Positions 9,148-18,142 of a DNA stretch of 63,288 nt are shown one piece after another; the first letter of the stretch is position 1; each line of letters begins with the position of its first letter. Under the pieces are notes generated by a model. It was not told the origin of the DNA. It made no database searches and saw only the letters and a program-made list of their open reading frames with translations. Origin of the DNA: QVMP01 sp047974325 (GTDB lineage: Bacteria > Bacteroidota > Bacteroidia > Bacteroidales > Dysgonomonadaceae); contig JBKECE010000300.1 of the NCBI GenBank assembly GCA_047974325.1, forward strand, positions 1 through 63,288, in the 5' to 3' direction. The translations under genes were made by a program, and so were the position numbers.

Positions 9148-9570
9148 ATGAATAACGATTGCTTGTATTGCAACAATAACCAAACACAGAAAGACCTGAT
9201 GATAGAGATCTGCAAGTTGAAAGTATCAACAGCATTTCTTTTCAGGGAACAGACATACAAGGGCAGATGTATTGTCGCCTACAAAGATCATGCAAAGGAA
9301 TTGTATGAACTCAAAGGGCAAGACTTAGCCGATTTTATGGAAGACGTGAATGCTGTGGCAAGAGCAATTAACACTGCTTTTTCACCAATAAAAATAAATT
9401 ACGGAGCTTATTCGGACAAACTTCCACATCTTCATTTTCATTTGGTTCCCAAATACATAGATGGGCCTGACTTTGGAGGTGTGTTTGCAATGAATCCTCA
9501 AAAGACATATCTTTCGGACGATGAATATGCAGCACGAATAACTCTGATTAAAGATCAACTGACAAAATGA
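9148..9570 (+). CDS. HIT-family (histidine triad) protein inside the galacturonate operon
   Basis: A 140-residue cytoplasmic protein with the histidine triad HLHFH (His94, His96, His98), as in HIT nucleotide hydrolases and transferases that use the central histidine as nucleophile. Residues 5-8 form CLYC, a likely zinc half-site seen in many HIT proteins. It starts 15 bases after uxaB and its stop overlaps the start of uxaA by 4 bases (ATGA), so it is probably co-translated with the altronate dehydratase. No step of the known altronate route needs a HIT enzyme. It could hydrolyse a nucleotide conjugate, act on a nucleotide-uronate, or serve a general housekeeping role. Family call is firm; substrate unknown. 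Confidence 0.88.
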   Translation: MNNDCLYCNNNQTQKDLMIEICKLKVSTAFLFREQTYKGRCIVAYKDHAKELYELKGQDLADFMEDVNAVARAINTAFSPIKINYGAYSDKLPHLHFHLVPKYIDGPDFGGVFAMNPQKTYLSDDEYAARITLIKDQLTK

Positions 9571-11054
9571 ATAAATATCTGAAAATAAATCCAAATGACA
9601 ATGTAGCTGTCGCCATTCAGGACTTGAATCCGGGCGATCAGTTGGATGTGAACGGTGTGGAAGTTGCAATCATCGATGCAATACCTACAGGTCATAAATT
9701 TGCCTTGCGGAACATTGCTGTGAATGAGAATGTCATCAAATATGGCTATCCCATAGGACACGCCACGCAAGACATCAAAGCAGGTCAGCACGTGCACACG
9801 CACAATGTAAAAACCAATCTGCACGACAATCTGCAATACAGTTATGTGCCAACACACTCTGAACTGAACATCACTAAAAGCGATCTGACGATTGAGGGCT
9901 ATCTGAGATATGACGGACAAATGGGAATCCGCAACGAATTGTGGATTGTGCCCACTGTAGGTTGTGTAAACGGACAAGCTCAAGCAATCATAGAACGGAT
10001 CAAGAAAGAAGTAGATACTACTCACATAGACGATATTCGTGTCTATACACACAACTATGGCTGTTCTCAACTTGGAGATGACCATGTGAACACCCGCAAA
10101 GCATTGGCTGCTCTGGCAAAACACCCTAATGCAGGAGGTGTGCTGGTAATGAGTCTGGGATGTGAAAACAATCAACAGAAAGATTTTAAGGCGGAAATGG
10201 GCACTTGGGACGAAAACCGTGTTCGCTTCCTCATTTCTCAGGAAGTGGAAGACGAAATAGAAACCGGATTCCAGTTGATGAAAGAACTTGCCGAAAATAT
10301 GCGCAAAGACAAACGCGAACAATTGCCTCTCTCGAAACTAAAGGTAGGCTTGAAATGCGGTGGAAGTGATGGCTTTTCGGGTATTACAGCCAATCCGCTT
10401 GTCGGACAATTTTCAGATTGGCTCATTGCACAAGGAGGAACCACTATCCTGACGGAAGTACCCGAAATGTTCGGTGCCGAAACCATTCTGATGAACAGGG
10501 CTAAAGATGTTGATGTATTCAATCAGACAGTCAGTCTGATTAACAACTTCAAAAATTATTTTCGTAAATACGATCAGGAGATATATGAAAATCCTTCACC
10601 CGGAAATAAAGCGGGAGGCATCACTACACTCGAAGATAAATCGCTGGGATGCACTCAAAAAGGAGGAAACTCTCAGGTCGTGGATGTGTTGGATTACTCA
10701 CAACCTGTCACCAAGCATGGTTTGAATCTTCTCAATGCTCCCGGAAACGATTTGGTTGCCGCATCGGCTTTAGCTTTGTCGGGATGTCAGATTGTTCTCT
10801 TCACAACAGGAAGAGGCACTCCATTCGGTGCATTTGTGCCCACAATGAAAATCTCTACTAACTCACGCCTGTTCAATTTCAAAAGGAATTGGATTGATTT
10901 CAATGCCGGACAGTTGCTCGAAGGCAAAAGCATGGATGCTGTACTCAACGAGCTTATCGGATTCATCGTTCAAACCTGTGACGGGAAACACCTCAAACAT
11001 GAGGAAACCGGATTCAAAGAAATTGCTATTTTTAAATCCGGAGTCACATTGTAA
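9567..11054 (+). CDS. uxaA: Altronate dehydratase
   Basis: A 495-residue cytoplasmic enzyme converting D-altronate to 2-keto-3-deoxy-D-gluconate, using iron or manganese. The N-terminal 90 residues form the SAF-like domain of UxaA/GarD (DNVAVAIQDLNPGDQL; IGHATQDIKAGQHVHTHN). The large domain carries YDGQMGIRNELWIVPTVGCVN, LKCGGSDGFSGITANP and TTGRGTPFGAFVPTMKISTN, all characteristic of full-length altronate dehydratase; here they are quoted as separate short motifs. It overlaps the HIT gene by 4 bases and is followed by a strong terminator at 11078, so it ends the operon. Confidence 0.95.
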   Translation: MNKYLKINPNDNVAVAIQDLNPGDQLDVNGVEVAIIDAIPTGHKFALRNIAVNENVIKYGYPIGHATQDIKAGQHVHTHNVKTNLHDNLQYSYVPTHSELNITKSDLTIEGYLRYDGQMGIRNELWIVPTVGCVNGQAQAIIERIKKEVDTTHIDDIRVYTHNYGCSQLGDDHVNTRKALAALAKHPNAGGVLVMSLGCENNQQKDFKAEMGTWDENRVRFLISQEVEDEIETGFQLMKELAENMRKDKREQLPLSKLKVGLKCGGSDGFSGITANPLVGQFSDWLIAQGGTTILTEVPEMFGAETILMNRAKDVDVFNQTVSLINNFKNYFRKYDQEIYENPSPGNKAGGITTLEDKSLGCTQKGGNSQVVDVLDYSQPVTKHGLNLLNAPGNDLVAASALALSGCQIVLFTTGRGTPFGAFVPTMKISTNSRLFNFKRNWIDFNAGQLLEGKSMDAVLNELIGFIVQTCDGKHLKHEETGFKEIAIFKSGVTL

Positions 11055-11077
11055 TATATTTTTTATAAAATATGAGA

Positions 11078-11115
11078 AAAGACCAGACTTTAACGAGTTC
11101 TGGTCTTTCTTTTTA
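11078..11115 (+). terminator. Rho-independent terminator after uxaA
   Basis: A perfect 10-bp stem AAAGACCAGA (11078-11087) with TCTGGTCTTT (11099-11108), loop 11 bases, followed by CTTTTTAT. It lies 23 bases after the uxaA stop. Confidence 0.88.
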
Positions 11116-11173
11116 TACCAATTTATACCCTTTCAAAAATTAATTTATCACCCATAACCTGTATCCTATATCC

Positions 11174-11181
11174 TATTTTTG
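11174..11181 (+). promoter_or_regulatory. Bacteroidota -7 element (TATTTTTG) for the T9SS pectinesterase
   Basis: Matches TAnnTTTG and lies 31 bases before the start codon of the 1007-residue pectinesterase gene, after the uxaA terminator. The gene therefore appears to have its own promoter. Confidence 0.5.
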
Positions 11182-11212
11182 TATGTTGTAAATAATCCTT
11201 AATCTGAAAACC

Positions 11213-14200
11213 ATGAAAAAATTATTCCTCATTTTATCATTGTTAATACTATGTCTTTGGCAAGTAAATGCCGAAAATCCGACAGCCTCCGCAACATGGG
11301 CTCTTACGGCTGAATCTCAGACGACAGCATCCCTTAGCGGGCAATTAGAAAATGCAGCATTGAATCTCACAGGGCTAAACCTCACCAGTTATGGTGGTCC
11401 TGACGGAACAATGATCGTCTCTCATCCAAGCAGTTGGAGTTCGGTCGAAGAAACAGATAAATACATTGAATTTTCCGTCTCTCCAAAAACAGGAAACAGA
11501 TTTTTTGCCAATGAAATATCCATCTATGTTTGTGGCAAAGGCGGCAGCAACATGCGCGCTAATTTCTACTACTCCAAAGATGCAAGTTTCACAACCAAAA
11601 CACAGATCAGTTATCGCCAGAATACTGATCTCATTCGCGATACCTATGAAGGATCCCAATTAGTAGCTTCTATCAATGAAACAATTGAAGCGGGTGAAAA
11701 GATATATTTCCGGATCTACCCATACTACAAAAGTGCAGGCACAACCGGTAAATATATTTGCTTAAAAAATGCCGTTATTTCCGGCACAACGGAAGCAACT
11801 GAAATAGCAGCTTCTGTTACTTGGCCTTTCATCAGCGATTTGAAGCCCGTTGTCAGCGGAGCATTGTTAGCTCAAGATATGAGTTATGGCAGTAATACAC
11901 GTCAATATGCATGGGACGAACGCGTAACACTCAACAATATCGCTATCAAGAACGGAACTTTTTGCACACTTCCCAGCAATTGTGCATGGACTGAATCGAC
12001 TACACCGGAAAACGATATTTATGTTCAATATGCCGTCTCTCCAAAAACAGGAGCGACACTCACCATAACCAATGTGTCTCTGATGATTGCCGCCACTGGA
12101 ACCAATAATATGGCTGCTGCCATATATGCATCAAAAGATGCTACATTTGCCACAAAAACTCTTCTGAAAGCGAGTACAGATTTGGCAAATCAAGAACTCC
12201 AGCAGTGGGACATTCCTCTAGAAACACCTGAAACAGTAACCTCCGGAGAAACATACTATTTGCGCGTATACCCTTTTCATAAAACAGCTGCTACTTATAA
12301 ACTCGTAGGTGTACGTAATGTCACAATTTCCGGAACAATGATCGGAGCTACAATCGATGCACCTGAAGTCAGCACAGTGACAGAAGTTTCATACATATCT
12401 ACAAACACAGCCATTGCCGGAGGAACCGTATCGAACGACGGTGGAGGCATAGTAACTGCACGTGGTATGGTCTGGAGCACTTCACCCAACCCAACGATTG
12501 CCGATTCAAAATCAATAGACGGTGATGGAAGCGGAACATTCCAATCAACATTAGCAGGACTTCTAGCCAACACAATATACTATACACGTGCATACGCAAC
12601 CAACGCAGCAGGAACAGCATACGGAAGCGAAATTTCATTCACCACCCTTGCTGCCCTTTCTACCCCTGATGTACAAACAACAGGAAGCTCCAGCATTCGG
12701 AACGTTTCGATGATCGTATCCGGAAAAGTAACATCATGGGGAGGCAGCACTGTCACCGAACGTGGCATTGTCTGGAACACAGAACCAACCCCGACCATAG
12801 CTGCAAACAAAGTTGTGTCGGGAAGCGATCTTGGCACTTTTCAGGGATATATAGACGGACTGTCGCCCGAAACCATGTATTATGTGCGTGCATACGCCAC
12901 CAATGCCTCCGGAACTGCATACGGAAACGAGCTTGCTATCCAGACAAAAGCAACTGATCCGGATGTCATCAAAGTAATCGCACAAGACGAAACTGGTGAT
13001 TATTCAACAATACAAGCCGCTTTTGATGCTGTGCCCTCCGACTATACAGGCAAATGGATTATCAAAATAAAACCGGGAACATACAACGAACGTCCAAGTC
13101 TGGCAAAAAACAAGGTAAATGTATACCTGATAGGTGAAGATGCTGAAACAACCATCATCACGCACAACACCTATGCCGGAATGGAAAAACCCGGAGGAGG
13201 AACATGGGGCACAAGTGGTTGCCAAACAATGGAAATTCTGTCTGACGACTTCATGGCTGTCAACATCACAGTCGAAAACACCTATGTCAACTCAAAAACA
13301 AATGCAGCTGCGAATAAAGATACACAAGCCGTGGCGCTCAAAACACAGGGAGACCGGCAAACTTTTTATAATTGCCGAATCAAAGGATTTCAGGATACTT
13401 ATCTTGGAAATAGCATAGGTCGCGCGTATTTCAAGGACTGTTATATTGAAGGTAACGTTGACTTCATCTTCGGACGTCAAACCGTTGTTTTTGATCAATG
13501 CACAACATATGTGAATCGCAACGGAAGTGTTATCACAGCTCCGTCTACCGAAAAAACAACTAAATTCGGGATGGTCTTTCTTGATTGCAACCTCACTGCG
13601 CCAGAAACAACATACATCGATTTTGACGGCACTGCATTTTCCGATTTTTACTACGGACGTCCTTGGCAGCAACAACCTAGATCTGCATTTATCCGTTGCA
13701 ACACACCCGCCACTTTGAATGAAAAAGGCTGGACCACAATGAACGGAGGTTTGAACCCTGTATTTGTCGAATATGCTTGCACAGGAGAAGGAGCGACTGC
13801 CGCACGTTTGAGCAAACGAGCCAATGAAGGAATCGTTTTGACCGAAGCTGAAGCAGCTGCATACACTATCGGGAACATTTTCAGCAAAGAAACAGACCCG
13901 AGCTTTGCGGCAGATTGGATGCCGGAAGCCAAAATGGATTATAACACAAACTCTATTAACCCGGTAGAAGCCGGCAAATCTTCGGATTTCGGTTGCTCAC
14001 CCAACCCATTCACTGACACATTTACGGTGCACTACACACTACCAAAAGATGCAAAAGTGACAATCGGGTTATACAACCTTAACGGTGTTTTGCTAAACAA
14101 ACCAGTAGACAATATCGAAACGTCCGGTTCTCATAATGTCAAGGTCAATGCATCGTCCTTGCCTGCGGGTGTTTATTTTTGCACTATAAAAACAGGTGGA

Positions 14201-14236
14201 AATACCTGTACAACCGTGAAAATGATAAAGAGATAA
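11213..14236 (+). CDS. Multidomain cell-surface pectin methylesterase (CE8) with type IX secretion sorting domain
   Basis: A 1007-residue protein. Order of parts: signal peptide (1-20); two copies of an unnamed beta-rich domain (about 24-192 and 198-374) sharing SPKTG, SKDASF/SKDATF, a YFRIYP/YLRVYP motif and a VISGT/TISGT ending; two FN3-like repeats of the YYVRAYATNASGTAYGNE type (383-478, 484-578); a CE8 catalytic domain (about 584-905) with Gln705, the FQDTYLG acid Asp728, the VDFIFG nucleophile Asp750 and GRPW Arg816; and a type A sorting tail (925-1007) with SPNPFTDTFTVHY, VTIGLYNLNG and LPAGVYFCTI. The tail predicts export by the type IX system and surface attachment. The enzyme would expose homogalacturonan outside the cell, while the other CE8 at 1794 lacks such a tail. 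It is transcribed alone between two terminators. Confidence 0.93.
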   Translation: MKKLFLILSLLILCLWQVNAENPTASATWALTAESQTTASLSGQLENAALNLTGLNLTSYGGPDGTMIVSHPSSWSSVEETDKYIEFSVSPKTGNRFFANEISIYVCGKGGSNMRANFYYSKDASFTTKTQISYRQNTDLIRDTYEGSQLVASINETIEAGEKIYFRIYPYYKSAGTTGKYICLKNAVISGTTEATEIAASVTWPFISDLKPVVSGALLAQDMSYGSNTRQYAWDERVTLNNIAIKNGTFCTLPSNCAWTESTTPENDIYVQYAVSPKTGATLTITNVSLMIAATGTNNMAAAIYASKDATFATKTLLKASTDLANQELQQWDIPLETPETVTSGETYYLRVYPFHKTAATYKLVGVRNVTISGTMIGATIDAPEVSTVTEVSYISTNTAIAGGTVSNDGGGIVTARGMVWSTSPNPTIADSKSIDGDGSGTFQSTLAGLLANTIYYTRAYATNAAGTAYGSEISFTTLAALSTPDVQTTGSSSIRNVSMIVSGKVTSWGGSTVTERGIVWNTEPTPTIAANKVVSGSDLGTFQGYIDGLSPETMYYVRAYATNASGTAYGNELAIQTKATDPDVIKVIAQDETGDYSTIQAAFDAVPSDYTGKWIIKIKPGTYNERPSLAKNKVNVYLIGEDAETTIITHNTYAGMEKPGGGTWGTSGCQTMEILSDDFMAVNITVENTYVNSKTNAAANKDTQAVALKTQGDRQTFYNCRIKGFQDTYLGNSIGRAYFKDCYIEGNVDFIFGRQTVVFDQCTTYVNRNGSVITAPSTEKTTKFGMVFLDCNLTAPETTYIDFDGTAFSDFYYGRPWQQQPRSAFIRCNTPATLNEKGWTTMNGGLNPVFVEYACTGEGATAARLSKRANEGIVLTEAEAAAYTIGNIFSKETDPSFAADWMPEAKMDYNTNSINPVEAGKSSDFGCSPNPFTDTFTVHYTLPKDAKVTIGLYNLNGVLLNKPVDNIETSGSHNVKVNASSLPAGVYFCTIKTGGNTCTTVKMIKR

Positions 14237-14265
14237 TTTTCACCTCTCTCTCAAAATTTACGAAG

Positions 14266-14310
14266 CCCTGATTGTATGATCAAACCCTTATCATACAGTC
14301 AGGGTTTGAT
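14266..14310 (+). terminator. Rho-independent terminator after the T9SS pectinesterase
   Basis: A 15-bp stem with one mismatch pairs 14266-14280 (starting CCCTGATTG) with 14290-14304 (ending CAGTCAGGG); the loop is 9 bases and a T-containing tail follows. Confidence 0.85.
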
Positions 14311-14350
14311 TCTATTTGATTCCGGTTTCTCTAATTACCGAAAAAAAGAA

Positions 14351-14358
14351 TAACTTTG
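14351..14358 (+). promoter_or_regulatory. Bacteroidota -7 element (TAACTTTG) for the S9 peptidase
   Basis: Good match to TAnnTTTG, 72 bases before the peptidase start codon and after the preceding terminator. Confidence 0.55.
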
Positions 14359-14430
14359 GACTATTAAACTTAAATGGGACAAACCCGAAAATAAGAACCA
14401 ATGTAATTTCAATAATATAAGTTACTGAAT

Positions 14431-16527
14431 ATGAAATATAAATCTATTATGGCAATTGCAATAAGTGCAGGACTATTATCATGTGGATCAGGCAATAAGG
14501 AGGAAGAAAAAGAGAAAGAAGCTCCGTTAATAGAAAAATCGGTCATCAAAATCAAGGAGGGGATAATGACGCCAGAAGCATTGTATAGCTTTGGTCGGAT
14601 CAGCGAAGTACAGGTTTCACCGGATCATTCAAAAATCTTGTACGGCGTAACTTACGTCAGCATAGAACAAAATAAAACCAACCGAGAGCTGTTCACGATG
14701 AATCTCGATGGCTCGGGCAACAAGCAAATCACTAAAACTCCCAAAAGTGAAAATAGTGCAGTCTGGGTGAAGGACGGATCACGCATTGCATTTTTGAGCA
14801 ATGAAAGCGGATCGGCTCAAATATGGGAAATGAATGCCGACGGCTCGGACAGAAAACAGGTCAGCGACGAAAAAGAAGATGTGAACGGATTCAGCTATTC
14901 GCCTGATGGTAAGAAAATATTATTGATCAAGAACGTAAAATACGGAGAAAGAACTGTTGATAAATATCCTGATCTGCCCAAAGCATCGGGACGTATCATC
15001 GATGATCTTATGTATAAACACTGGTCGGAATGGGTAGAAGAAATACCTCATCCATTTGTTGCCGACTTCGATGGCACGAAACTATCGAATGTGGCAGATA
15101 TCCTCAAAGGAGAACCATATGAATCACCCATGCTTCCATTTGGAGGAATTGAACAGCTGGCTTGGAGTCCCGACAGTAAGACTATTGCTTACACTTGCCG
15201 TAAGAAAAAAGGATTGGAATATGCCATTTCTACCAATTCTGATATTTATCTCTACAATCTGCAAACAAAAGAATCGGAAAATATTACCGAAGGAATGCTG
15301 GGGTACGATATCAATCCTATCTTTTCGCCCGACGGAAAGTCAATTGCATGGCAAAGCATGGAGCGCGATGGATATGAATCTGACAAAAATCGTCTTTTTG
15401 TAATGGATTTAGCAAGTAAAGCAAAAACATATGTAACCGAAAATTTTGATTACAACACTGACTTTGCAGCTTGGAATGCAGACAATAAGAGCCTCTATAT
15501 TGTGGCTTGTGTCGAAGCAAAGACACAATTATTCAAAGCAGATGTTGCCACCAAAGAGATAAAAACTATCACATCGGGAATTCACGATTATGAATCGTTT
15601 GCCGTAGCAGGCGATAAACTGATAGCAACTCGTCACTCGATGTCACAACCGAATGAAATCTATGCAGTCAATGTTTCCGATGGTAAAGACACTCAGCTAA
15701 CCACCGAAAACAAAGCAATTCTGGATCAGATAACGATGGGAAAAGTTGAAGAACGCTGGATTCCGACAACAGACGGAAAAAAGATGCTCACATGGGTTGT
15801 ATATCCGCCGAACTTCGATCCGAACAAAAAATATCCCGCCATCCTTTATTGTCAGGGAGGACCTCAAAGCACTGTGAGCCAGTTTTGGTCCTATCGTTGG
15901 AATCTGCAAATGATGGCTGCTAATGGTTATATAGTCGTAGCACCCAATCGTCATGGTGTGCCCGGATTCGGGCAGGCTTGGAACGAACAAATAAGTGGCG
16001 ACTATGGCGGGCAAAACATGAAAGACTATTTGTCTGCAATAGACGAACTGTCGAAAGAACCGTTTGTCAATAAAGATAAGCTTGGTTGCACCGGTGCAAG
16101 TTACGGTGGTTTCTCGGTCTATTGGCTTGCAGGCCACCACAACAAGCGTTTCAAAGCATTCTTTGCTCATGCCGGAATCTTCAATCTGGAAGCCCAATAT
16201 CTGGAAACGGAAGAAGTTTGGTTTGCAAACTGGGATCTCGGCGGATCATATTGGGATCGCAACAATTCCATTGCACAACGTTCGTATGCCAATTCACCCC
16301 ACAAATTTGTGGACAAATGGGACACACCAATCATGATCTCTCACGGAGAACTTGACTATCGTATTCTTGCTTCGCAAGGGATGATGGCATTCAATGCTGC
16401 AAAATTGAGGGGAATCCCCACACGTATGTTGATCTATCCGAATGAAAATCACTGGATATCACAACCTCAAAACGGAATATTATTTCAACGTGAATTTTTC
16501 CGTTGGTTCGATGAATTCTTAAAATAA
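14431..16527 (+). CDS. S9 family peptidase lipoprotein, dipeptidyl-peptidase 5-like
   Basis: A 698-residue serine peptidase. The N-terminus is a lipoprotein signal with lipobox LLSC (Cys18) followed by a charged Glu/Lys stretch. The first two thirds form a beta-propeller with TolB-like repeats (LFTMNLDGSGNKQITKT, IWEMNADGSDRKQVS, FSPDGKSIAW). The C-terminal alpha/beta-hydrolase domain has GASYGG with nucleophile Ser557, Asp642 in HGELDYR and His674 in NENHW, a complete triad. Length and layout resemble the periplasmic DPP5 of Porphyromonas and relatives, which removes dipeptides. It has its own promoter and terminator. Exact specificity is not shown. Confidence 0.9.
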   Translation: MKYKSIMAIAISAGLLSCGSGNKEEEKEKEAPLIEKSVIKIKEGIMTPEALYSFGRISEVQVSPDHSKILYGVTYVSIEQNKTNRELFTMNLDGSGNKQITKTPKSENSAVWVKDGSRIAFLSNESGSAQIWEMNADGSDRKQVSDEKEDVNGFSYSPDGKKILLIKNVKYGERTVDKYPDLPKASGRIIDDLMYKHWSEWVEEIPHPFVADFDGTKLSNVADILKGEPYESPMLPFGGIEQLAWSPDSKTIAYTCRKKKGLEYAISTNSDIYLYNLQTKESENITEGMLGYDINPIFSPDGKSIAWQSMERDGYESDKNRLFVMDLASKAKTYVTENFDYNTDFAAWNADNKSLYIVACVEAKTQLFKADVATKEIKTITSGIHDYESFAVAGDKLIATRHSMSQPNEIYAVNVSDGKDTQLTTENKAILDQITMGKVEERWIPTTDGKKMLTWVVYPPNFDPNKKYPAILYCQGGPQSTVSQFWSYRWNLQMMAANGYIVVAPNRHGVPGFGQAWNEQISGDYGGQNMKDYLSAIDELSKEPFVNKDKLGCTGASYGGFSVYWLAGHHNKRFKAFFAHAGIFNLEAQYLETEEVWFANWDLGGSYWDRNNSIAQRSYANSPHKFVDKWDTPIMISHGELDYRILASQGMMAFNAAKLRGIPTRMLIYPNENHWISQPQNGILFQREFFRWFDEFLK

Positions 16528-16549
16528 GACTATATCAATTATATTACAG

Positions 16550-16592
16550 ACTCCCGATATGTGACTGAGAAAAGGCATATTCGGGAGTTTAA
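16550..16592 (+). terminator. Rho-independent terminator after the S9 peptidase
   Basis: ACTCCCGATATG (16550-16561) pairs with CATATTCGGGAGT (16576-16588) with a single bulged base, 22 bases after the stop. Confidence 0.8.
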
Positions 16593-16602
16593 CTATATTA
16601 TG

Positions 16603-16610
16603 TATCTTTG
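16603..16610 (+). promoter_or_regulatory. Bacteroidota -7 element (TATCTTTG) for the tldD-tldE operon
   Basis: Fits TAnnTTTG. It lies after the S9 peptidase terminator and 91 bases before the chosen ATG of tldD. Confidence 0.5.
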
Positions 16611-16701
16611 ATAGTCATAACCAGATGCATATTCTGGCATAATTATTGACAGATTCTTCTTCAACAAGGTGTTTATCATCATAATTTTTTTAAAATACAA
16701 T

Positions 16702-18138
16702 ATGCAACATCCCATATATGAACAAACGACAGACGAGATGCTGAATCACTTCCAAGTCTCCATCGCCGATCTGCAAAGAGTGATGCACAAGGCTCTGGAA
16801 AAAGGAGCAGACTATGCCGACCTCTTTTTTGAGCATACATTCAGTAATAATATCAGTTTGCGCGACGGTAAAGTGAACAGAGCTTCATCGAACATAGACT
16901 TTGGTGTCGGGGTGCGTGTAGTGGTTGGCGATCAGACAGGATATGCTTATGTGGAAAATACAAATCTGAATGATATGCTTCGCGCGGCACAAACCGCAGC
17001 CAACATTGCAGATCGGGCAAAAGAAGCGAATCCCGTAATAATCAGACCCGAATCATTCAAAAATTATTATCAGATAAAACAATCTTGGCAGGATGTATCG
17101 GTGAATGACCGAAAAGAATTCGTTCAGAAGTTGAACGATCGCATCTTTGAGTTGGATAATCGTGTTGTAAAAGCCTCGGTGAGCCTCAACGACTCCACAT
17201 CCTACATTCTATTTTTCAACTCGGAGGGAACACTGTCTCAAGACTATCGCCCTATGTCCATCATGTCTGCTTCTTGCACAATGCAGCAAAACAATAATAT
17301 AGAAAACGGATATTCATCCAGAGCTTTTCGCAAAGGATTTGAATTTTTAGATAACGACCTGGTCGAAACTCTGGCACAAGAAGCTGTGTCAAAAACAGCA
17401 CTTATGTTTGAAGCCATCAAACCCAAAGGAGGAGAAATGCAAGTGGTCATGGGTGCGGGAGGTTCGGGCATCTTGTTGCACGAAGCCATCGGACATGCAT
17501 TTGAAGCTGATTTCAACAGAAAAAATGTCTCCATTTTCTCCGACCAGTTAGGTAAAAAGATATGCAACGAACACATCAATGTTGTTGATGACGGCACAAT
17601 TGAGTTTGCGCGCGGCTCCATCAATTTTGACGATGAAGGTATCGAAAGTCAGAAAACATATATCGTAAAAAACGGTGTATTAGAAAGCTATCTGCACGAC
17701 CGTATCAGTGCAAAACACTACGAAGTTGCTCCCACAGGGAATGGCAGACGCCAGTCGTTCCGTTTTGCTCCAATGCCACGTATGCGGGTTACATATATGG
17801 AGTCAGGAAGCGTACCCGAACTGGAAATCATAGCCAGTGTAAAAAACGGAATATATGTGGATAATTTCACGAACGGGCAAGTGCAAATCGGTGCAGGAGA
17901 TTTTACTTTTTTTGTCAAAACAGGCTATCTGATAGAAAACGGAAAGCTGACAACGCCCGTCAAAGACATCAACATCATCGGCAACGGACCCAAAGCTTTG
18001 GCAGATATAACAATGGTTGGAAACAATCTTAGAATCGACGAAGGCGCATGGACTTGCGGAAAAGACGGACAGGGTGTGCCCGTGGGACAAGGTTTGCCAT
18101 CTGTGTTAGTGAACAAATTAACCGTAGGAGGAGAATAA
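16702..18138 (+). CDS. tldD: TldD-family metalloprotease
   Basis: A 478-residue cytoplasmic protein of the TldD/PmbA family, which degrades unfolded peptides and in some bacteria matures modified peptides. The zinc motif HEAIGH is at residues 260-265 and is followed by AFEADFNRKN, as in TldD. The ATG at 16702 (MQHPIYEQ) is preferred to an upstream in-frame GTG at 16669, whose extra residues are a non-conserved hydrophobic run. The second subunit gene follows after 4 bases. In known cases TldD carries the active zinc and TldE is the non-catalytic partner, and that holds here. No candidate modified-peptide precursor lies nearby, so a general proteolytic role is the simplest reading. Confidence 0.9.
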   Translation: MQHPIYEQTTDEMLNHFQVSIADLQRVMHKALEKGADYADLFFEHTFSNNISLRDGKVNRASSNIDFGVGVRVVVGDQTGYAYVENTNLNDMLRAAQTAANIADRAKEANPVIIRPESFKNYYQIKQSWQDVSVNDRKEFVQKLNDRIFELDNRVVKASVSLNDSTSYILFFNSEGTLSQDYRPMSIMSASCTMQQNNNIENGYSSRAFRKGFEFLDNDLVETLAQEAVSKTALMFEAIKPKGGEMQVVMGAGGSGILLHEAIGHAFEADFNRKNVSIFSDQLGKKICNEHINVVDDGTIEFARGSINFDDEGIESQKTYIVKNGVLESYLHDRISAKHYEVAPTGNGRRQSFRFAPMPRMRVTYMESGSVPELEIIASVKNGIYVDNFTNGQVQIGAGDFTFFVKTGYLIENGKLTTPVKDINIIGNGPKALADITMVGNNLRIDEGAWTCGKDGQGVPVGQGLPSVLVNKLTVGGE

Positions 18139-18142
18139 CATT

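Noticed and set aside
9555..10322. A 255-codon open frame on the minus strand
   Set aside because: It is antisense to uxaA, which has clear altronate dehydratase motifs throughout this stretch.
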